Assembly: GCA_039000515.1 (NCBI GenBank)
Contig: JBCFYV010011135.1
Span: 18,122,675-18,186,674, forward strand
Direction: 5' to 3'
From: Timema cristinae
Lineage: Eukaryota; Arthropoda; Insecta; Phasmatodea; Timematidae
Length of the DNA stretch: 64,000 bases
Shown here in pieces: positions 12,840-23,177 of this stretch. The position numbers and the translations under genes are program-made. Under the pieces are notes generated by a model. The model ran no database searches, was not told the DNA's origin, and was given only the letters and a program-made list of their open reading frames with translations. Position 1 is the stretch's first letter. Every line of letters begins with the position of its first letter.

Positions 12840-13593
12840 GGTCTTAAACAAGTGTTGGCCACCCAAAAACTAAACTTATGATTTTAGAAACGTAACTCAA
12901 GGTGGCCCTCCACACTGCTGAAATTTTTTTTTTGTTTAATCGTCTTTGCTCTATTTGTGCTCATATGTGCCCGAACATGAACATTTGTGCTGTGGAAATG
13001 GCCAATTTAGAAAATATTTAATGTGGGGTACCAACTTGAGCTCAAGCTAGCCCGCCACATATTGAAAAACACATAACAAAATTTATTCAAGTCAATCCAT
13101 TGTGCTCCATTTGTGCTCACATGTGCCCGAAAATGAATATTTGTGCTTTAAAATTAGAAAATCTAGAAAACAATTAATGTGGCGGGTTAACTTGAGTCTT
13201 CCCTATACTATAACCTGTAGAAAAATTGAGTTCAAGTTGACCCACCACATTTTTAAATATCAATGTAACAAAATTCTGTTTTCACCATTCGTTTAAGCTT
13301 CGTTTGTGCTAATATGTGCCCGAAAATGAGTATTTGTGCTCTAAAATTAAGCATGCTATATAACATTTAATGTGGCGGGATAGGTTGAGCCTTCCCTATT
13401 CCAATAGAATTTAGAAAAATTGAGTTCAAGCTGACCCGCCACATTTTTTAATATCAATGTAACAAAATTCTGTTTCACCACTAATTTTTATTTCGTTTGT
13501 GCTCATATGTGCCTAAACATAAACGTTAGCGCTGTGAAACTAGGCCTTTTATATAACATTTATTGAAGGCAATCCCACTAGAGCTCAATCTAG
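12840..13593. repeat. ~190-bp satellite array, left part
   Basis: Tandem units marked by GTGGCGGG at 13022 (degenerate), 13179 and 13372. Spacing is 193 bp between the last two; the first interval is only 157 bp because an internal piece is missing. Each unit holds an imperfect inverted repeat: a GTGGCGGG arm, about 40-60 bp of spacer with CCCTATAC and AACCTGTAGAAAA, then a CCCGCCAC arm. Other unit landmarks are TTTGTGCTCATATGTGCCC and AACATTTAATGTGG. The array is cut at 13593 by the LTR retrotransposon and resumes at 20843. The leftmost part (12840-12960) is more diverged. Confidence 0.85.
13590..13593. repeat. Target site duplication CTAG (left)
   Basis: CTAG immediately before the left LTR, matching CTAG at 20843-20846 after the right LTR. 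An empty satellite unit near 13040 reads GCTAGCCCGCC, so CTAG is the natural target sequence. Confidence 0.85.
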
Positions 13594-14108
13594 TGTGCCG
13601 AGTGTTTCGTCACCCACTTTTGGGCCCGCGCGCAGCGCGGTTTGCCCGTTCCCCCTCCCTCTTTCTGCAATGCGTGGTTAGCTGCGAACGACCTCCCCGC
13701 GCCTCGCTCGTCGAGGTTGCAAGGCTCGCTCTTCGAGAGCGCAGAGTGGTTTCCTGACTCCGGTCAACACGGGTCAGTGGTTCATGAGCGGTTAGCTCTC
13801 AGTTCCGGGAGTGGGCAGAGCTGATCGGGGATAGAGACACCGTCATGCGCGGGTTTGGAGATGGGGGTTTCGCTTTCGAGATACAGTTTTGTAACCGGAC
13901 CGACCAAGGGGGGAACGCAACCAAAGACACAAATAAAGACTTGGGTTAAAACATCAACCGGACAACTTTCCTCGTACAACCCCTATACTAGAACTTGTAT
14001 CGCGCCCCAACTCTGGCGCGCGGACCCCTAGCCGCGACACCGGTGACCACGGGGGCAGACACATGGTCTCCCACAACATTGTATGGGTCCACGAGAGGTT
14101 TGTGCACA
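13594..14108 (+). repeat. 5' LTR
   Basis: 515 bp, beginning TGTGCCGAGTGT and ending TTTGTGCACA. It aligns along its whole length with 20327-20842. An AATAAA polyadenylation-type hexamer lies at 13932-13937. The LTR is much more GC-rich than the surrounding satellite. ORFs inside it are chance ORFs shared with the 3' LTR. Confidence 0.95.
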
Positions 14109-14111
14109 GGA

Positions 14112-14130
14112 TGGTAGCAGAGCGTGGTTT
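14112..14130 (+). promoter_or_regulatory. Primer binding site, initiator tRNA-Met type
   Basis: TGGTAGCAGAGCGTGGTTT lies 3 bp after the LTR end. The complement of the 3' end of eukaryotic initiator tRNA-Met begins TGGTAGCAGAG and continues ATGGTTT two bases later, so 17 of 19 positions agree by my recollection of the conserved tRNA sequence. This is where first-strand synthesis would be primed. Confidence 0.75.
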
Positions 14131-15140
14131 GTGTTTTCACAAGCGTTGTCACCGGTTGTCACTCGTCACCAGTCCAACCAACAGACCGCCCATTCGACTA
14201 ACCCTGCGGCGAAGTGAACGGAATCGTCTCTCGACGGGGCGAGAAGGACTTGACCCCCTTAAGAAGATAGTACTCAACCCAAGTGCGTAAATCATCGTTG
14301 TCATCGCTGCTGTCTCTTAGAACTTCTGGAAATCTACGGATCAGCTAAGTTGGCTTCGACTGTATATTTTCTCTAAAACCTTTTTTACATTTCAATTGAC
14401 ACTCAATTAAGTCTTAATGATATGGCTATGTTTGTTGTGTTTTGCTTACATTGGGACTATTGGACACGTTAACCATTATTGAACTATTTGACACTAGTTT
14501 TGGTGAAACCATTAATTTAAAAAGTTTTCTATATCGTTATTATCAAACTTTAGCTAACTTTCAGTGTTATTATGTTTATAGTTAACCAATCTAAAGGGGA
14601 AGCTTAAAAGTGGGTTATTCCTGCAAATGTTTCTAATAATGTAGAAGTGTTAAGACTATTAACTATTTTTTGAATAATTTATCTACGAACTACAACCAAA
14701 TAGATAGTTTTGTTTCAATGACTTTAGCCAAATATTGTTAAGATTAGGATAGTTTTATTTTCTATTTGACATGTGGGGAGGGACAACGCCATATGTGAGG
14801 CTAGTATTGTTTACAAATATATTAGTTAATAAGATGTACCAATCTTACAATGACGTATCACTATCGAGCTGTGACAAGGTTTTGAATCAGTGAAGTACAC
14901 AACTTACCCAAGTTGAACCATTGGTTCTTGTTTGTTTTGAGGGGGACGTGGGGCCATTTCAGAGACTGGCACGCCCATGTTTAAAGACGCGAGACACATT
15001 TTCGTGATTAATGTTCCTTATTTTACCCAAATTGGGGATGATAATATAGGGGGCGCAAAATTTCGTGGGTCTTTTAGTAATTTTGGGATATAATGTGTTG
15101 TTTAGTTTTGTGGTATCTAATTTTATTTGTGAATTGCAAA
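14131..15140 (+). other. Retrotransposon untranslated leader
   Basis: About 1 kb between the primer binding site and the Gag start codon. It holds no long ORF in the Gag direction; packaging or translation signals would be expected here, but none can be identified by eye. Confidence 0.6.
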
Positions 15141-15926
15141 ATGGAACACCCTGACCCTAGTCGACTATTTAAGGAGGAGTTAATCCACGAATTGACAATT
15201 CGTGGTTCTAAACCCAAAAAAACCGTTGATCAATTAAGGTCACAACTCAGTGACGTATTTGACGTCGAGAAGGATGAGAACCGTTCTCTAGTGTTAATAG
15301 ACAAAGTCCCCGCGTTTTCATTAGAACATCCCTTGCTAGCAGATAAATTTAACAATTTGCAAACTATGATAGCTCAGTATGACAGACCTGTACCGTCGGT
15401 TGAAAAGAAAATTCGCAGTACGTTCGGTCATTTGAAATCCCGCCTGTTTAGGTTATCACCAGAGTCGCCTGAGGAGAATACGAAGTTAGAGGAACTTAAA
15501 AATTTTTGTGGCGAGTTAGAGAATCAGATGGGCGTGGCTCTCCGAAAAGAAATTAACATTAGGAAGGGAGAGTCCAACACACCGTTAGAAAACATAGGAG
15601 GGGTAGAGGACCAATTACCAGCTGAACACAAATTATTAGAGGGAAAATTAGGACAAATCCCTAGTGACAATGATCCTCAAGGCAAGAAAATCGTTCAAAT
15701 TTTGAATTTAGTCCGCAAATGGAATGTGACGTTTGACCTTGGATCTAATCCCATAGATTTCCTAGAAAAGATAGAGGAGTTAAAAAACGGCTATAAAGTA
15801 ACCGACAGTGAAATGTTGACGGCCTTGCCAGAGATATTTTTAGGTCAAAATTCGCTTTGGATGCGTAACAACCACCATTACTGGACTACATGGCGCGGGT
15901 TCGTCGATTTTTTTTCGATTGTGTTT
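15141..15926 (+). pseudogene. gag: Gag, N-terminal part
   Basis: The open frame begins at an ATG at 15093. The second Met at 15141 (AAAATGGAA context) is preferred because homologous-looking Gag proteins start just before a short SAP-like helix pair, here around ELTIRGSKPKKTVDQLR. The next ~200 residues are charged and helix-rich, then the capsid-like segment begins (LPEIFLGQNSLWMRNN). Within capsid, near a T8 run (15908-15915) and a T6 run (15924-15929), the conserved continuation (FFPANYV) switches to the +1 frame. Because the shift lies upstream of the zinc knuckle, it is not the usual gag/pol frameshift but a lesion or homopolymer sequencing error. The original frame runs to a stop at 16004 without recognisable content. 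Confidence 0.8.
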
Positions 15927-18642
15927 TTTCCCAGCCAACTACGTAGATCAACTCGAAAGGGATATTTTTGGGTGTGTTCAGGCGCCTCTCGAACCTGTCA
16001 ATGAATTCTTTATTCGTATCCAGACCCTTATCCGTGGGAGGGGGGGATTCTCTGAAACGCAGACAGTAGATCGCATTTATTCTAACTTGAGACTCTCAAT
16101 TAGGATTAACATAAGAAGGTGCGAAATAGAGACAGTTGCTCAGCTGTTGCAAGTGGCGGTCCACTTCCAGCAATGTAATGATGAGATTCGGGACTACAAC
16201 AGGTGGATCCCACCCAATAGGAAGGAGGCTCGTATTGTAGGGGATAGGAGGAATGAGCGGCTCGGTGTGAGTGGTAGAGTTTTTGACCCAGGGAACGGCC
16301 ATGGAATTTACGCTAATCGTCAGAATAGAAGTAGCCATACATCCACCAATCCCAACCAATTTAAAGAAAAGAAGTGTTATAGATGTAATTCCAAATTCCA
16401 CCTAGTGCGCAACTGTGACAAACAGTCCCGGTCAAATGTTTCGGTTATGTCAGCGGAGGCAGGTCCGCGGCGTGAGGGGAGAAAATTTAATCTCAGACGT
16501 GGGATTGGGTTTCCTCGCCAGATCGTCACTAATTGCCCTCCACGTCATTCTGGGGAAACAATGTTGTTGGGAGCCCCAGTCGAACTTGGACCTCTGAAAA
16601 TAGTTGCCCTACTGGACACAGGCTCGTTACATAACGTTGTTTCGGAAGATCTATTGGGGAGTCTTCGCATGCGTAGGTTAGTTAAGGACTCAGAGAGTTG
16701 TGAAATAGATTGTGTTACTGCGAGACTTGAGAAGTTTCGGGTAGTAACGAGAATCAAGGTCTCAGTGAAAATAGCAGGGTTGGCTTGGCCATTATGGTTC
16801 CTGGTCGCCCCCAGGTTGGTGACTCAAATGATCTTAGGACACAACTTTTTCCGAGCAACTATGACCACCATTGACGTGTATTCTGGGACGATAAGTTTTA
16901 AATCCCATCCAGGACTCCTAGTAAGGCTGACACCCCTGTCTTGCCCTGACACTCCTGGCGCCACTGTACTCGAAGAGAGACGTGACCATAGACCCGAGTT
17001 TGAGGCAATTTTGGCCGAGTATCCCGATGTGGTCTGCGACCGAATTGGTCACACTAATGTATTTTCTCACAGCATAGAACTAGTTGACCACACCCCTGTT
17101 AGGTCAAAGGCCTACTTCTATGCCCCCCCTAAGCTTAAAATTTTGAAGGCACATATCGAGAACTTGTTGGAGAAAGGAATAGTGAGGAGGTCTAAAAGCC
17201 CTTATGCTTCTCCCGCGTTCTTAGTGGGACGTCCCGGGCAGGAGTCACGTATGGTCGTCGATTATCGTAAGTTGAATAAGAAAATACTGTACGAGGCAAC
17301 CCCTTTGCCCACCGTAGAGATGGCGTTCCAGTATTTAGGCCAGGCCCAGTATTACACAGTTATAGATCTGAACAAAGCTTACTACCAAATCCCTTTAACT
17401 GAGGAATCTAAGCCGTATACAGCATTCATCACGCAATGCGGTCTCTTGGAGTTCAATTACGTCCCCTTTGGTGTGTCAACTGGGGCCCAAATACTATCAC
17501 GGCTATTACATACCGTGTTTTCAGATATACAGTTTAAGTATGTCTTCAACTATTTAGATGACCTGTTTATCTATTCTAACAAATTGGAGGATCATAAGAG
17601 ACATGTTAGGGAAGTCTTGAACAGGTTAAGGGCGGCCAATTTGACAGTGAACTCGAAGAAGCTAAGGTTGGCAGTTTCAGAGATAGAGTACCTGGGTCAC
17701 GTGGTATCCCACAAGGGGGTGTCTATAAACCCCGAGCGTGTCCGACCTATTAAGGAGTTCCCCGTCCCCATCAACCAACAGAAACTTTCCAGATTTCTCG
17801 GTATGGTAAGTTTTTTTGGGAGGTTCGTTCCAAAATTGGCGAGTTTGGCGGGACCCTTGTACCACTTAAAGAAAAAGGGAGTTCCGTTCGTTTGGTCTCT
17901 CGAGTGTCAGGCATCCTTTGACGCCTTGAAGCGTTCATTGTCTGGGCCCCCCGTATTAAAGATGGCTGATTTTTCTAAAAAGTTTGTTCTCCAAACTGAT
18001 GCTTGTTCGACTGGATTGGGAGCCGTTCTTTGCCAAGAGACTGATGGGTATCTTCAACCGACCGCGTACGCTAGTCGTACTCTGCATCCTCATGAGCGTA
18101 ACTATTCTACCTTTGAGTTGGAGGCCCTCGGAATAGTGTACGCCACCGACCGGCTTAGAGAATATCTCGAACATCACCCTTTCGACTTGTATACTGATAA
18201 TTCGGCTCTCTCGTGGTTGTTAAGACATCCTAGGCAGATCGGAAAGATAGGACGTTGGGTGGCAAAGTTGCAGTCACTTAGATTCGAGATTGCCCATGTT
18301 TCAGGGGCGGACAACCCAGTAGCCGATTCCTTGTCTCGCATGTTTGAGGAACCTGATATCCCTGGGAATGTGGGTCCTCAGGTGGCCCAGGCAGTTTTGG
18401 GCGTATTGAGCAAGATCCCTAAGGTGTTTACCCCGATCGGAGAAGCTCAGAGAAAGGATCCGGAGTTGTCGAACCTGATTCAATCTTGCGAAGACAGGAC
18501 TAATCCCGATCACCTTAAACTGCTTAACGGGTCTCTCTTGATACGACCCACCCGTCGTGCAGGTTGGAAGGTTTACGTTCCCTATAATTTGGCTAGGATG
18601 ATATTCGCGTATTATCACGAGTCCCGTAGGGGGGGCACTTAG
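15919..18642 (+). pseudogene. gag-pol: Gag C-terminus, protease, reverse transcriptase, RNase H, start of integrase
   Basis: A 907-codon open frame with no internal stop. In order: capsid C-terminus (PVNEFFIRIQTLI), a CCHC zinc knuckle at 16375-16416 (C-X2-C-X4-H-X4-C), an aspartic protease DTG at 16615-16623, reverse transcriptase with the YLDD catalytic box at 17551-17562, RNase H with catalytic aspartates near 17998 (TDAC) and 18196 (TDNS) and an FELEAL glutamate between them, then the first residues of the integrase zinc domain. Zinc knuckle and protease share one frame, so Gag and Pol were probably one polyprotein. The frame ends just after a G7 run (18629-18635); the integrase continues in another frame directly after it. 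Confidence 0.9.
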
Positions 18643-18878
18643 GTGCGAACAAGACCATAGGCAAGATTTGTTTGTATTTTTATTGGAAAGTGATGAAAGC
18701 GGAAATCCGGGACTGGGTTAGGAAATGTGAGGTGTGTCTTAGGGCTAAGCCTGCTAGGAATCGCCGATACGGGATGTTAAATTCAGGAGTCGCTAGCTTC
18801 CCGCTTGACAGAGTTTTTATTGATCTGTTCGGTCCCTTACCAAGGTCACGGAAAGGACACACGTTTTACTTACCATAG
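18636..18878 (+). pseudogene. pol: Integrase, zinc-binding and early catalytic part
   Basis: Continuation of integrase in the frame that opens after the G7 run: HLGANKT, then a CEVC zinc-ligand pair at about 18726-18737, completing an HHCC-type domain with the upstream histidine. The first catalytic aspartate is at 18822-18824 (FIDLFGPLP). The frame stops at 18878, where the conserved TIVDGFSKF-like continuation appears in another frame, consistent with one missing base near 18870. Confidence 0.85.
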
Positions 18879-19387
18879 TTGATGGCTTCTCGAAGTTTGT
18901 GTGGATGACGCCATTGAGAGTGGCGACTTCCAACTCGGTAGTTGACGCTCTTGATGCTACCTGGTTTCGCAACTTTGGGTACCCTCATATCCTGGTGTCC
19001 GACAACGCGAGCCAGTTTACATCCAAAATATTTGAGGATCTGTGTTTTAACAATGGTATAAAACATGTTACCACGACCCCTTACTATCCACAACCTTCGC
19101 ACGTGGAAAGGTTCCATCTGAACCTCAAGGCCGCCTTGATTGCCTTTCACCACGTTCACCATAAGGACTGGGATAAAAACCTAACGCCATTGCAAATAGC
19201 GTTTAATAGCGCTGTACATGACAGTCACAGGAAGACCCCTTCCTCCTTGACGTTAGGGCATGACTTACTTTCTCCTATCAACCTGAGATGGGAAATACTC
19301 CCGGGAGCCTTGGAGGAACAATCTGAAAGATTCATTGAGGCCGAGTGGGGGGAAGCTTTATGCCAGCTGAAAAAAAAAACAGAGTAA
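18874..19387 (+). pseudogene. pol: Integrase catalytic core, second half
   Basis: Carries the second catalytic aspartate at 19001-19003 (SDNASQF) and the catalytic glutamate at 19106-19108 (HVERFH). There are 34 residues between them rather than the usual 35; the PQPSH segment before the glutamate is one residue shorter than the common form. The core continues through LKAALIAFHH and NSAVHDSHRKTPSSL. It ends beyond an A10 run (19370-19379), at which the C-terminal domain changes frame. Confidence 0.85.
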
Positions 19388-19631
19388 GGTAGCACGCAGG
19401 TACGACGCAGGGAGGTATCCGGTACCATACAAGGTCGGGGATAAAGTCGTATACGAATTACATAATTACAGTAGAGCGGTTGACGGCAAAACGGCGAAGT
19501 TGGACTACCGGTGGTCAGCTTCGACGATCATATCCAAGTTTCTCACCCCTGTTACGGTCCAATTATTGGATCCTGTAACTGGTCTGGCTACACGTCGTGC
19601 CCATGTCACGCAACTAAAACCTTGTCACTGA
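19378..19631 (+). pseudogene. pol: Integrase C-terminal domain
   Basis: After the A10 run the frame reads SKVARRYDAGRYPVPYK, a typical retroelement integrase C-terminal start, then a KVVYELHN segment and a beta-rich stretch ending in ATRRAHVTQLKPCH and a stop at 19629-19631. No chromodomain is seen. This is the third homopolymer-associated frame change in the element. Confidence 0.75.
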
Positions 19632-20313
19632 CTCCGAGAGTGAACCTAGTTCTTAAGTTGTCTTGTGGTTTATATGTATGTTTTTCTTGAAGAAGAAAAG
19701 TCTGTATTTATGAGCTGTTGTTCATTTCCGTATGTTGCGTGTACCACATATCTCAGCATAATGACAATAGGTTGTGAATGCTCTTCGCTAAGACGATAAT
19801 AAGTTCTCCTAGATAATACGGGGTAAACTAGGGACAGAGTGAACATAAGTTATAATGACTTGGTGTTAAGCCAACGGGATCTCTATGTTTCTTTTTTTTT
19901 CCTAGAAAATGCATTTCCAGTTATTTGCCGAATTTTGGCAGAGATAGCGATTGTGTATATTGTTTATTCTGTTCGTTCTAATAATCATGTTATTTATACC
20001 ATAAGTCCTTCGAGTAATATTCTTTGGACATTGTTCTATAATATGTATATATTTATATTGATGTAATTAGTTCCGCTGTTGTAATTCTAGAATAGGTGGT
20101 TAATTTTTAGCGCGCGCGCGCACCGAAATCTGGTAGTTGTTAAATTTTGAATTAGGGTATATTTCATTCTGTTAATAAGTTACTGCTGTCTTGTTTTGTA
20201 TTATTTCATCACATGTGATATTGTTTTTGTGGGTTTCCTTGGTTGGTCCGGATTTTTGGGTTGATATTACTTTCTTTGGACACCTCATCTCCTCCCGCCC
20301 TGCCCTTAAGTTT
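19632..20313. other. Retrotransposon 3' noncoding segment
   Basis: About 680 bp between the pol stop and the polypurine stretch. It has an alternating GC run near 20110-20121 and one 75-codon ORF with no recognisable content. No envelope gene is seen. Confidence 0.6.
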
Positions 20314-20326
20314 TAGGCGGGGACTC
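20314..20326 (+). promoter_or_regulatory. Putative polypurine tract
   Basis: TAGGCGGGGACTC ends just before the 3' LTR. It is purine-rich and in the position expected for the plus-strand primer, but short and interrupted by pyrimidines. Confidence 0.5.
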
Positions 20327-20842
20327 TGTGCCGAGTGTCTCGTCACTCATCTTTGGGCCCGCACGCAGCGCGGTTTGCCCGTTCCCCCTCCCTCTTTCTG
20401 CAATGCGTGGCTAGCTGCGCACGACCTCCCCGCGCCTCGCTCGTCGAGGTTGCAAGGCTCGCTCTTCGAGAGCGCAGAGTGGTTTCCTGACTCCGGTAAA
20501 CACGGGTCAGTGGTTCATGAGCGGTTGGCTCTCAGTTCCGGGAGTGGGCAGAGCTGATCGGGGATAGAGACACCGTCATGCGCGGGATTGGAGATGGGGG
20601 GTTTCGCTTTCGAGATACAGTTGTGTAACCGGACCGACCAAGAGGGGAACGCAACCAAAGACACAAATAAAGACTTGGGTTAAAACATCAACCGGACAAC
20701 TTTCTTCGTACAACCCCTATACTAGAACTTGTATCGCACCCCAACTCCGGCGCGCGGACCCCTAGCCGTGACACCGGTGACCACGGGGGCAGACACATGG
20801 TCTCCCACAACATTGTATGGGTCCACGAGAGGTTTGGGCACA
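20327..20842 (+). repeat. 3' LTR
   Basis: 516 bp, TGTGCCGAGTGT to TTTGGGCACA, aligning end to end with the 5' LTR. I count about 16 substitutions and one extra G. It is followed directly by the right CTAG target duplication. Confidence 0.95.
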
Positions 20843-21660
20843 CTAGCCCGCCACATATTGAAAACAAAACATGACAACATTCTGTTTTAGCGATTATTTT
20901 GTCCTTTGTTTGTGCTTATATGTGTCCAAAAATGAATATGTGTGCTCTAAAATTTTAAAATCTAAATAACTATTAATGTGCGAGCTAACTTGAGTCTCCC
21001 CTATACCATAACCTGTAGAAAAATTGATTCCAAGCTGGCCCGCCACATTTTTAAACATCAATCTAACTAAATTCTGTTTTCACCCATTGTTTAAGCTTTG
21101 TTTGTGTCCATATGAGCCCGAAAATGAATATTTGATCTCTAAAATTAGGCATGCTATATAACATTTAATGTGGCGGGCTAGGTTGAGCCTTCCCTATACC
21201 ATAACCTGTAGAAAAATTGTGTTCAAGCTGGCCCGCCACATTTAAAAAAATCAAAATTCAGTTCCAACCATTCAATTGTGCTTTGTTTGTGCTCATATGT
21301 GCCCCAAAATGAATATTTGTTCTTTAAAATTAGAAAATCTAAAGGACAATTAATGTGGCGGGCTAACTTGAGTATTCCCTATACCATAACCTGTAGATAA
21401 ATTGAGTTCAAGCTGGCCCGCCACATTTTAAAATAACAATGGAACAAAATTCTGTTTTCACCATTCGTTTAAGCTTCGTTTGTGCTCATATGTGCACGAA
21501 AATGAGTATTTGTGCTCTAAAACTAGGCATGCTATATAACATTTAATGTGTGGGGGTAAAATTGAGACTTCCCTATACAATAACATTTAGAAAAGTTGTG
21601 TTCAACCTGGCCCGCCACATTTTGAGATATAAATGTAACACACTTCTGTTTTCACCATTC
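20843..21660. repeat. ~190-bp satellite array, right part
   Basis: The continuation of the satellite at 12840-13593. GTG(GCGGG) landmarks lie at 20978, 21170, 21354 and 21548, giving periods of 192, 184 and 194 bp. Each unit keeps the GTGGCGGG / CCCGCCAC inverted pair. The first bases, CTAGCCCGCCACATATTGAAAA, complete the unit interrupted by the retrotransposon; its CTAG is the right-hand target duplication. Confidence 0.85.
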
Positions 21661-21934
21661 ATAAATAAGAGGATTATATTAGTAGGCTAAATAATAGAAC
21701 CATTACTGGCTTCAAGAGTAAATCACAGTACAAAACATTGTTTTCTGTATTAGTAGCCCAAGTACCCAAATGAAGACAACCTTAAAGGTAAGAATAATTT
21801 TTATTCACACAAATACCTAACGTACAGAGTATTTAAATTAAGATCAGAGCTACAACATAGAGCAAAACCGTGGCATGACACTTGCAAACCGATGCACAAC
21901 GTTAACCGTGAACATTTATAAAACTTTATATAAT
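21661..21934. other. AT-rich, nothing recognised
   Basis: Unique-looking sequence after the satellite; no gene or mobile element seen. Confidence 0.4.
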
Positions 21935-22205
21935 ATCTGGAACAATGCCCCCTTAAAAAATAAAGGATTTGTTCTTTTTTCTAACAGAAAGATATGTAAT
22001 ACAATGGCACAATGACCCCTTAAACTTAAAACTGTTAAGTGCTAATTACTATCGATAGATAGGCATCTCAATGGCAAAATGTCACCTTAAACTTAAAAGC
22101 ATTACGTGATAATAATACTAAAAATAGATATGCATGTCATTGGCACAATGCCCCTTAAATTTAAAAGTTAACTGACAATAACCACCTTGGCATTTAACAT
22201 ATTTT
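21935..22205. repeat. Degenerate ~68-bp tandem repeat
   Basis: About 3.5 diverged copies marked by GGCACAATGNCCCCTTAAA-like text. The copies begin near 21939, 22006, 22073 and 22142, so spacing is 67-69 bp. Units share AATAGATANGCATNTCANTGG between the landmarks. Confidence 0.65.
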
Positions 22206-23177
22206 ACCGTGAAGTGCATACCAACAACAACTACCCATTGAGAAAACACCATAGCTGTTTATAACCCAAGTGTGTCATCATTTGTAACCTTCCAATAAAT
22301 GGGGTAAGACAATCTCACTATAACTTAAAACATGCCCATAAAAGGTAATACATTCACGAAGAGGAAAGAACTAGGAACATTCTTTTTTTTTTTAATCCAT
22401 TACTTGAAAAACCTTAAAATTGGAATCAATAAAATAGTTTATAGATTATCTTTTTTTTTAAATGTGTTAAAATCCTTTCACTTTCATTCTTACTGTACTA
22501 AGTTCAAATTAGCTATGTACTAAAAAAAAACAAAGTACTATCTTATCTATGTTTTGAAATGGAGGGCTTTAATCGGGTATTATTTAACGCTTACGTCTTT
22601 ATGCTTTGAAATGTAAGTTGGGTATTACTATTGTGATGAATTTAATATATAATAATGACAAATTTAACAGCATAGAACTAAAACCTATTTAGAATAATAT
22701 TATGCATAATGATCCAAAACGGTAATGAAGCGCCGTACTAAATCAAGAATCGCATAAATCATCGTGCTAATAAAACTAGCACAAAACCTCGTGTCAATAA
22801 GACTCAGACAAAAAATAAATCTCATGTCAATAAAACTTGCACAAAACCCTGAAATAAGCGCAACAGTGACTTTAGAAAAAAAAAAAAAAAAACCTTTAAC
22901 CACAAAATTCATGTTAATGATGTTTGTATGTGTACAGGGGGGGGACATGTAATACATAGATATATATATCTTTGCTGAGAGTTCACTTAGAAGGTAATTA
23001 CATCAACTTTCTCCTATAGTGTCTGAAACTGAATAAAACCCAATAAATAATTCTCGAACTTTGTGACAATATTTACAACTTTTACTGCAAATGTTATCTG
23101 TTCAGTGTGATTGGCATCTTGCCTGTAGTCGAAAATCACAGAAAAATAGTAATTTTAGTAACACATCTTGCAGTTAA
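22206..23177. other. AT-rich intergenic sequence with a small direct repeat
   Basis: Mostly featureless. Around 22765-22852 there are about three loose ~33-bp copies of a TGTCAATAAAACTNGCACAAAA motif. ORFs here are short and unrecognised. Confidence 0.4.

Larger units (their letters stand above)
13594..20842 (+). mobile_element. Ty3/gypsy-type LTR retrotransposon, complete but disabled
   Basis: A 7249-bp element with two ~515-bp LTRs that start TGTG and end CACA, a 4-bp CTAG target duplication, a primer binding site just inside the left LTR and a purine-rich stretch before the right LTR. Coding parts lie in the order Gag, zinc knuckle, protease, reverse transcriptase, RNase H, integrase, which is the Ty3/gypsy order because integrase follows RNase H. 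No envelope-like ORF is visible. The coding frame changes at four places, so this copy is either inactive or carries sequencing indels. Comparing the LTRs by eye gives about 16 substitutions and one indel, roughly 3% divergence: a fairly recent but not brand-new insertion. It sits inside a satellite array. Confidence 0.95.

Noticed and set aside
13563..13979. ORFs inside the LTR, repeated at 20243-20557
   Set aside because: Both lie in LTR sequence and are shared only because LTRs are duplicates; no Gag, Env or accessory protein motif is present.
15900..15930. Programmed gag/pol ribosomal frameshift at the T runs
   Set aside because: The shift lies inside capsid, upstream of the zinc knuckle, and the downstream frame already joins nucleocapsid and protease, so a programmed gag/pol site is not expected there.
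16096..18618. Minus-strand ORFs opposite gag-pol
   Set aside because: Shadow frames of a real coding region with no independent motifs.
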